Shown: positions 1-64,000 of the stretch, in pieces
How positions within the stretch are numbered: the stretch's first letter is position 1
How the letters are laid out: each line of letters begins with the position of its first letter
DNA from: Cristatella mucedo
Lineage: Eukaryota > Bryozoa > Phylactolaemata > Cristatellidae
Length of the DNA: 64,000 bases
Direction: 5' to 3'
NCBI GenBank assembly: GCA_009760855.2
Contig: WPIO01000001.1
Location: 4,608,001-4,672,000, forward strand
Position numbers and translations under genes: made by a program
The notes under the pieces: model-generated
Seen by the model: the letters and a program-made list of their open reading frames with translations, nothing else
Told to the model about the DNA's origin: nothing
The model's database searches: none

Positions 1-756
1 AACTAAGCTTCATGCATAAATACGCTCTCTTCAACATCCCTCTTCCTTTTTCAAGTAAAGACATTACGCGCTTGAGGATTGTAGTGCTAAAGTGGCATTT
101 GAAATACTCTCCTAGCTGGAAAGAACAATCAACAGATGAATGGCTGGCCGTAATCCGAAAGAGTCCCTCCTCATCGAAATAGGTGAATGGCTATAATTTA
201 ATTTAGAACACACGTATCTTCATTACTGCTAAATTGGATGATTTCTGAAATTATATTTGACATCTAATTAGTAAAAGGTGTGGTGTTCAGGAGGCTGGAT
301 GTGGAACAAAAGGGTGTCGTCATACTTTTTATAGCTAATAGGCGGAACTTTACTTTTATGTACGAGCTGCATGCAGATTGTATAAATTTATTTTCCGCTT
401 GCTCCGCCATTACTTTAAGAAATGAATGACTGCGTTCAAGCGAAATTCAAAGCTGCTCTCATCTATCTCGTTGCTTCCCACTTCTTTGGTGGGTCTCATT
501 GGCATAATTTCAGCCAATAACCTACTAAGAATTCTGCATTAGAGCTTTATGCGACTGTGTTTCTCGAACCAATGATCAATTTTTCCTATTGCGTACCATT
601 AAATGTGGGTCAGCAATGCCTTTCGACTTTTCTATTGTATTTCATTAGCCTTTTCAATTCTCCTTATAGCATACACGGACAGTTTCTGGACAGTTGCAGG
701 CATGCTCACCCTTTGTGTGCACAAGTGCACACAAGAATGAGCACACGCACACAATA
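1..756. other. No gene seen
   Basis: AT-rich sequence without a supported exon, repeat or RNA; taken as intron upstream of A1. Confidence 0.6.
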
Positions 757-1470
757 ATAATAATAATGATGTACTTGATAAAGCGCCCTCATAGAACTTA
801 ATCTCTTTCTATGCGCTTTACATTTGCTGCAAAGGGAAATGCAATTGAATGGTAAGTAAAATCATGCTTGAAAAACAAACAAAAGGAATAACATGGTTAG
901 AGGTGACGTGCACAGGGTCAGCATGCAAATGTGGTTAGTGGCAGCATGCGCAGTGTCAGCACGCATAAGCATATTAAGGACAAATCACAGAGACCCACCA
1001 AATGCTGTCCTAAATAGGTGTGTTTTTAAGTTCCTTTTAAATGTGGTCAGGTCAGGGGATGTTCTGACGCAGGTCGGAATGGAGCTCCAGGTTTTGGGAG
1101 CATACAAACTAAATGCACGTTCTCCAAAGGATTTAAGGTTTGTACGCGGTATTTGTAGACTGCTGGATTCCGAAAAGCGGGTGGTACGATGCTTGGCCTG
1201 ATGAGGGAGTATGTCGGAGAGATAGGCTGGAGCCATAGAATGAAGGGACCTAAAAGTGAGCGACAAAACCTTGAAGTCAATCCGTTGCTTGACTGGTAGC
1301 CAGTGCATGTCACAACTCACTTCGAGCCCAAGCATTAGTGTCTTTTCGCGACCATGGCTTTCACTTTTCTCTATCTTCATCCGATGACGTCTCAGCTGCT
1401 TACGTGCTGAGTGGGCTTTGATCATTATCTCGAAGGGGTGCAGATTTATACTTGCACAAGAAAACATATT
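757..1470 (-). mobile_element. LINE (non-LTR retrotransposon) 3' part, family 1
   Basis: On the minus strand it encodes the C-terminal reverse transcriptase region typical of CR1/L2/Jockey-like LINEs: HWLPVKQRIDFKVLSLTFRS, APAYLSDIL, KSFGERAFSLYAPKTWSSIP, FKRNLKTHLF. It ends (at 757-850) in the tail GTAAAGCGC...GAGGGCGCTTT plus a TTA microsatellite. Truncated at its 5' side. Confidence 0.85.
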
Positions 1471-1474
1471 ACTG

Positions 1475-2746
1475 CATCAAGATCATTAAACGCAGCCTTG
1501 AACATTGAATTTGATCGATATGTGATATTAAAGCCTTAATTGCTTTCATAGCAGCTGTAATACAGCTACTCTTTACTTAAAGTTGAAACATTATTGCTTA
1601 AATTATTGTTGCCTTTATTTAACCTTTTCGCTGTGCGCATGGAAAAATTACCAATATGAAATATGCTCATATTCTAGCATTACAGCCAACCTTAGCTAAA
1701 TTCAGGCTAAATTAAATTCCTATAACCGAATGAGCCCTAATCAGCAGTATTATTTTTAATCTATTGAACCTCACAACGAATTGTATTGCTATCTAGTTTT
1801 TTTTCAAAAAAATCAGGTATTCATCACTTCTTATTACTCACTCTGCACTTATTTTGGGGATTGAGTGGGCTCAACTTGGAGGCATCCTGTGTATGTACTA
1901 TGCACATATGCTACTCTGCCTACAAATCCACAAAGACTGGGCAGTATTTACGCTGAAATTTTCTAAAGTGCACTCAAAGCCGAAGCGTTTCCAAAGAGCA
2001 CAGGGTAACCAGCATACTTCATTAATTGAGAAGCATAGACAAATCAGGAGAACAGTTGACATAAGCAGTTAGCATATAAGTAACAGAAAAAGATAGATTG
2101 AACGATTGTGCTAGAAATGGCCACCGCAGAAAAGATGCCTTTGTGCAAAAATTGCGGAAGTGAGTTGTACAGCCTGTTATCCGAAGAACGAACGTGTCTC
2201 TCGCCATTCGGCTTTTAAGATAGCTAAGAGAGCAGACATCCGAGACTAATTTCCTGAGATGACCGGAGGGAGGAGAGGAGAAAAGCAGGCCTTTTGGGTG
2301 AGAGTGAGGATTTTCTGTTTATCAGCCTGTAGCTGTTCCACTAGTCAATGTGATGCGTAGAGTAGTTACTTTAATTTGATGATCAACATTGCGGCCACAT
2401 TCGTCACCAACTGCTTTTGCTTAATGGCTATTTGGCAGCCTGCAAATACTGAGGTATAGTGGTCCGGTGTGAAGAAGACCAAGATACTTGCAAGATGTTT
2501 AGAAAGTTACTGGGGTAAGTAATCCATGATACTGGTTACGAATTGAACATAAATTCAAGCTGTGGAGACAGTCATTGGAGTACAATTTTAACACGTCGAG
2601 ATGTCATTGAAGAGGTAGACGAAGTGATGTGCCTTAATTTGACTGGATCCCTCTAAATTGGAAAAGCAGATGTACTTATTTAACTGTTGCCACTTTTACT
2701 GGATTATTCCATTTTCTCTCTGGGTAATTTCTTTCTCATCTCGCAG
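1475..2746. other. No gene seen (upstream intron)
   Basis: I looked for a G-type exon (GSRVNF.YGD) and found none. The polypyrimidine stretch before 2747 serves A1. Confidence 0.6.
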
Positions 2747-59047
<56,301 letters not shown>

Positions 59048-59699
59048 GTAACACGGCCAGCCATCGCGAGTGCCTGAACAAGCGCCTTTTTACTTACCAG
59101 AAGTTCCGTGTACAGCCTAAGCCCTTTGCGCCCATTGCTGAACCTTTTTATCGTCCACCTCCAGTTGCTCCCCTGCCTTTTTGGCCAGTGCTGAGCACGT
59201 GAATTCTGACCCATCGTCAAACATGGTCTCCGGAAGGTTTCTGTCCAGATTTGAGTCCTAGCTTTAGCTATCATAAAGACCTGCAGAGCCTCTGACTGCA
59301 CCGGCATATATTGGCTGCAGCTGGAGTCAATCCGCTCGGTACACACTTGGCATCGGGGAAGGGGCACCGTTGCTCAAAGCGAGTAGCTATGCCATTGACT
59401 ACAAGCTGCAGCTCGAGTGCCTTCGAGCAGCGAAATAGCGAGCCCCTCACGGGCAGCTAAAGTTGACGTATCTAAAGCGTTGATAACCCAGAATGCATAA
59501 GCCAATGAAGGCGAATTCCAAAGCTACTCGGCGAGCCCTCGCTCACTTGGCGGCTTGGATATAAGCTTCGCTTAATGTGTGGTGCCCATACAATTTACAG
59601 AAATCTGCAGCTGCATTTCTCTCATAAATTTTGCTCTTGACAGCAACCAGCAATATGGGTCCCACCCCAAACTGTAAAACTCTTCGATATACTGCAATT
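59048..59699. other. Intron or 3' flank after the last visible exon
   Basis: GC-moderate, no frame continuing the PKD gene was found; the next exon is presumably beyond the satellite. Confidence 0.5.
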
Positions 59700-60420
59700 A
59701 CAATACTAATGCATTTGCTTAGTGCCCTCAGAGAACTTGATCTCTTTCTTGTCACTTTACATATGCTGTCAAGGAAGTATGATTGAATAGTCAGTATTAG
59801 CTAGCTCAATGCCAGCCAGCGTAACATGGTTTGAGGTGAAATGCTCAGGGCCAGCGTGCAGATATGGTTAGTGGCAGCATGCACATTTTTAGCACGCACA
59901 ACCACGCAAAAGACAAACCACATGGACCCACTTAGTGCTGTGATTAAAAATGTGTTTTTAGCTAAATGTTGTCACATCAAGTGATGTGACGTCGGTCGGG
60001 AGTGAGTTCAAGGCTTTGGGAGCGTACGAACTAAAGCCGTGGTCTCTAAAGTACTTAAGGTTAATACGAGGTTTGGTTAAACGATTTGATTCAGAAAATC
60101 GGGTGGAATGATGCATAGCCTGGTGAGAGAGAACTGATATGTAGTACGGAGCCACAGAATTTAGAGACCTAAACGTAAGTGACAGAGCTTTGAAATCAAT
60201 GCGCATCTTGACTGAAAACTAGTGCAGATAGGCAAGAAGTTGCGTGCTATAGCAATTGCGATGCTCACAGCAGGCAAGCCTAGCTGCAGAGTTTTGCACC
60301 AACTGCAATCGCCTGATTTCGCAGGTCAGAAGACCAGCAAGCAGAGTTACAGAAAAGCACTGCCGTACAGCTGCCATTTCCATGCCGGAAAAGAGCGGTT
60401 TTAATTCCAAAATATGCATA
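59700..60420 (-). mobile_element. LINE family 1, 3' part
   Basis: Minus-strand frames read RIDFKALSLTFRSLNSVAPY, RINLKYFRDHGFSSYAPKAL and LVQNSAARLACCEHRN, with the GCCCTCAGAGAACTTGATCT tail. It abuts the satellite array. Confidence 0.82.
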
Positions 60421-60424
60421 AATG

Positions 60425-61860
60425 TGTTAAGTGTTTACCCGATAAATTTTACGAAATCGCGCTGGCCCGTTACCGAGCCGCAGCCTTTTGACACATTCCA
60501 ATGGCGATACAGCTTCACTTCCGATAAATGCTTCGCGAAACTGAAGGTCTTTTTATTTCAAATTTAAGAAAATATTGTTCCACGTTTAGCCACCAGATTG
60601 CATGTGATTGCGCTTGAGTGGTCTTGTGCTATGGCCTTTAGTGGCCGGCCCAGATAGCAGTCCTGTGTAATTAAACTTCGATGCAGCTACCATTGCTACA
60701 AAAAGCTTCACGAAACTGCAGTTTTTATTTCAAATGGTAGATCGTGGTGTTCCAGGTTTATCAACTAAATTTTATGCGATTAAGCTTGCATGCTCTCATG
60801 CTATGGCCTCAAGTGAACCGGTCCAAAGGCAGGCCAAAATTTTTGAATTGTAATAAAGCCGCAATTTCCAAAATAACCTTTGTGCAACAGCAGTCTTGGT
60901 TTCAAATTACAGAAAACAGTATGCCTGCTTAACCTATCAAATTTCAGCCGATTTCGCTTGTACGTTCTCAGGCTATGGCCTCCGACAGGCTAGCCTAAAT
61001 GGCGGCCCTAAATATTTGAACTGCAATGCAGCTGCCATGTCCACAAAAAGCTTCGCCCAACTTCAAATTTGATTTCACATTATACCAAGCAATGTTTCAG
61101 GTTGACAACTAAATTTCATGCAATTGCAGCTTCATTCTCATGCTATGACCTCTCATTGCCCGGGCAAGCCAGCCTCCAAAATAATTGATCTGAGATAAAG
61201 CTACCGTTTCACGAACAAGTATCGCTTATTTGCGGAAATTGATTTCGCACTATAGAAAACAGTGTCCTGGGTTAACTAGCCAAATTTCATAAAATGGCAC
61301 TTCAGCTTTCTCAATGCTGTAACCTCCGATGGCGTGGGCGGGCCAGCTTCCCCACATAATCGAACTGTGATATAGCTGCTATTTTCACAATAAGCATTGA
61401 GCAACTGCTGATTTAATTCCGCACTATATAAAACCATTTTCCGTGTTTACCCACAAAAGTTCATAGCTTAGTCCGAAGGCGTTCTCATTCTACGGCCTTA
61501 AATGGCCCGGGCCAGCCAACCTCGCTATATATTCAAACTGCGGTGTATCTGCTATTTCCGCAATAGGCTTTAAGAAACTGCGGTTTTAATTCCACATTAC
61601 AGAAATCAGTGCTCCGAGATTACCCAAGGAATTCCTTGACATATCCGAGGCAAAGTTCAACTGCAATGGCCTCCATGACCCGGTCATGCAAGCCTCCCTA
61701 AATCTTCGAATTGTGATACAGCAGCCATTTCCACTATAGGCATTGCACCACTATGGTTTTGGTCCTACATCATAAAAAAAGTTATTTCAGGTGCACCCAC
61801 TAAAGTTTATGACATTGCGAACGCAGGCGTGTTTTAGTGCTTTGGCTTCCACTGGCACAG
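60425..61860 (-). repeat. ~172-bp satellite array, left arm
   Basis: About eight diverged units. Anchors CTTCGCGAAACTGMAG and CCAGGTTTACCAACTAAATT recur near 60535, 60707, 60879, 61051, 61220, 61397, 61569 and 61740. Strand is given as opposite to the right arm. Confidence 0.85.
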
Positions 61861-64000
61861 GCCATCAGAGGTCATAGCATTATAAAGCTATAGCTCAATC
61901 GCGTTGAAACGTTTTTTTTGTAAACCTGGGTCACTGGTTTTTATTAAGTGCTATCAAAACTGCAGTTTCGCAATGTATGTTTTTGAAATAGCAGCTGTAT
62001 TTTATTCCGAAAATGCCGACCTGGCCAGGCCGTGGGAGGTCATTGCATGAGAATGCCCATTTGCAATGGCGCCAAAACTTAGTTGGTCAACCGGAGACGC
62101 TTTTTGCTAGCATGTGGAATCAAAAACGTAGTTGCACGATGCCTATTTTTAAAATGGCAGGCGTATTGCAATTCGAATTTGTAGGATGGCTGGCTGGCCC
62201 GGGCAATTGATGGCCATTGCATAAAAACGCCCGTGCTAAATCGAATGAATGTTTGAAGGGAGACCCGAAACATTGTTTTCTATAGCGTGTAATAAAACTG
62301 CAGTTGATCTACGCCTGTTTTGGAAACGGCAGCTGTATCACAGTTTGAATATGTAGTTTTTTCGGGTGGGCTCGGCCGTTGAATGCTATATCGTGAGAAC
62401 GGGCATGCGCTATGCTATCAAATTCAGTGGGCAAGCCACGAACATGGTTTTCTATAAAGTGGTATTAAAACTAAAGTTGTGCGACGCAGATTGTGGAGAT
62501 AGCAGCTATATCAAAATTTCAATACATCGGGAGACTGGCTAGCCCGGGCCATAGCGTGAAAATCATCATGCTCTATGCTCTGAAATGCGGTTGGTAAACC
62601 AGGTACACTGTGTTCTAAAAAGAATCAAAACTGCAGCTGCGCGATGCCTATCGTAGATATTAAAACTGCATTGCAGTTCAAATATAGAGGTAGACTGGCT
62701 GACCAGGTACATCCGAGGTCATAGCATGATAACCTCTATGCGCTATGCTATGGAATTTGGTTGGTAAACCCAGAACACTGTCTTCGATAATGTGAAATTA
62801 AAATTGTAGTTGCACAACGCTTATTGTGCAACTGGCAGCTGTATTGCAGTTCAATTATGCTGGTAGGCCGGCTGGCCCAGGCTATTGGAGGCAATAGCTT
62901 AAGACTAAATATAAATAAATATATATAGTTCATTTGTATAGCGCCCTAAGAGAACTTAACCTCTATTCGGGCGCTTCAAATACGCCATAGAGCTCGAATG
63001 ACTACGGACAATGCTGTCTAATTTGGTTGGATAACCTGGAATGCTGTTTTCCATAATGTAAAATCAGAACAGCAGTTGCATGATGCCTAATATGGAAACG
63101 GTAGCTTTATCGCAGTTCAAAGTAGTATGGCGGCCCTGGCCATTGGATGCCATTTCGTGAGAAAAAGCGCATGCGAAATCTCACGAACTTTTGTGGGCAA
63201 ACCAGGAACTATTTTTCCTATCATGTGGAATCAATACGGCAGTTATTCGTTACGTATTGATGGAAATGGCAGCTGTATCACAGTTTGATTATGTGGCAAG
63301 GCTGGATGGCCTGGTCCATTGGAGGCCATAGCATGGGAATGCCCAGGCACAATCGGACGAAATTTAGTTGATCAACCTGGAACATTGATTGTTATAATTT
63401 GTCGTCAAACTGAAATTGGGCGATTTTTTTTCTTAAAATGGCAGCTGTATCTCAGCTCAACTATTTATCTCGGCAATTTAGGCTGAGCCATCGGAGTTTA
63501 TGGCCTAAGAATGCGCAAGTTCAATCGCCTGAAATTGTATAGGTTTATCGGGCGTACTGCGTTCTATCATTTGATATAAAAACTACAGTTTCGCGAAGCG
63601 TTTTGTGGAAATGGCAGCAGTATAGCAGTTCGAATTTTCTTTTGAGCCGCCATTTGGCCGGGCCATTGAAGGCCAAACTCGATTGCGCTTGAGGGTGAGA
63701 GAACGCGCAAGTCCAATCTAGTGGAATTTAGTGGGTAAACTGGGTACACTTTCCAGCCATATGAATGAAAACTGCAATTGCGTGAAGTTTTTTGTAGAGC
63801 CGACAGTATTGCAGTTTAATTACTTAGCTCTGCTATCAGGGCTGGCCAGTGGATGGCGTAGTGGAATGCTCAAGCGAAATCGCATGAAATTTGGTGGTTA
63901 AGCGTGGAATACTGATGTCTCTTTGTATACTTTTGATTGATGTATTTGTACACGTGATATATACTTGAAATTGAAACCACAGTTGCGCGAAGTGTTAATT
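61860..64000 (+). repeat. ~172-bp satellite array, right arm (inverted), open at window end
   Basis: About twelve units with the reverse-complement anchors AAACTGCAGTTGCGCGA, GGAAATGGCAGCTGTAT and TTTGGTTGGTAAACC near 61955, 62128, 62294, 62468, 62630, 62802, 63068, 63235, 63407, 63582, 63770 and 63977. Confidence 0.87.
62905..62992 (-). mobile_element. LINE family 1-type tail inserted in the satellite
   Basis: ATAAATAAATATATATAG then TATAGCGCCCTAAGAGAACT and CGGGCGCTTCAAATA; it lengthens one unit spacing to about 266 bp. Confidence 0.75.

Noticed and set aside
60425-64000. CRISPR-like array
   Set aside because: Units are diverged along their whole length with no constant repeat and unique spacer pattern, and the DNA is eukaryotic.

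Overview
This is eukaryotic (metazoan) DNA with many introns and many repeats. On the + strand it carries one very large, partial gene for an extracellular protein built from PKD (polycystic kidney disease)-type beta-sandwich domains, of the polycystin-1/REJ-receptor kind. I could follow 59 consecutive exons from 2747 to 59047. They form one continuous reading frame of 12,177 coding bases (4,059 codons). All introns are GT-AG and every exon junction keeps phase. No start codon, signal peptide, transmembrane segment or stop codon is visible, so the gene runs out of the window at both ends. The host cannot be named from the sequence. A lophotrochozoan, perhaps a flatworm, is my low-confidence guess.

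The gene is a higher-order repeat. A module of seven exons (called A to G here; typically about 465, 101, 136, 187, 263, 138 and 165 bp; about 485 residues; five PKD-like domains) occurs seven times head to tail: M1 2.7-7.6 kb, M2 8.7-11.8 kb, M3 12.2-23.5 kb, M4 25.8-28.7 kb, M5 30.0-32.9 kb, M6 34.2-39.5 kb, M7 43.2-50.6 kb. An eighth, strongly remodelled copy lies at 50.7-58.8 kb and is followed by the opening exon of whatever comes next. The intron phase pattern between exons is the same in M1-M7 (0,2,0,1,0,0 and 0 between modules), so whole modules can be gained or lost without breaking the frame. M1-M3 and M4-M7 form two sequence subfamilies. M4 and M5 are a recent 4.2-kb tandem duplication with blocks of near identity beside diverged blocks, as expected from gene conversion. 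M8 carries a Ser/Thr-rich linker inside one domain and different intron positions.

The introns hold decayed non-LTR retrotransposons (LINEs) of at least two families on both strands, LINE 3' tails ending in TTA/AAT repeats, tRNA-derived SINE-like elements, and long AT, GT and CT microsatellites. The long CT tracts sit only in the introns of M7 and M8. From about 60.4 kb to the window end there is a diverged satellite of about 172-bp units whose orientation flips near 61.86 kb. I saw no functional tRNA or rRNA gene, no CRISPR array and no second protein-coding gene.
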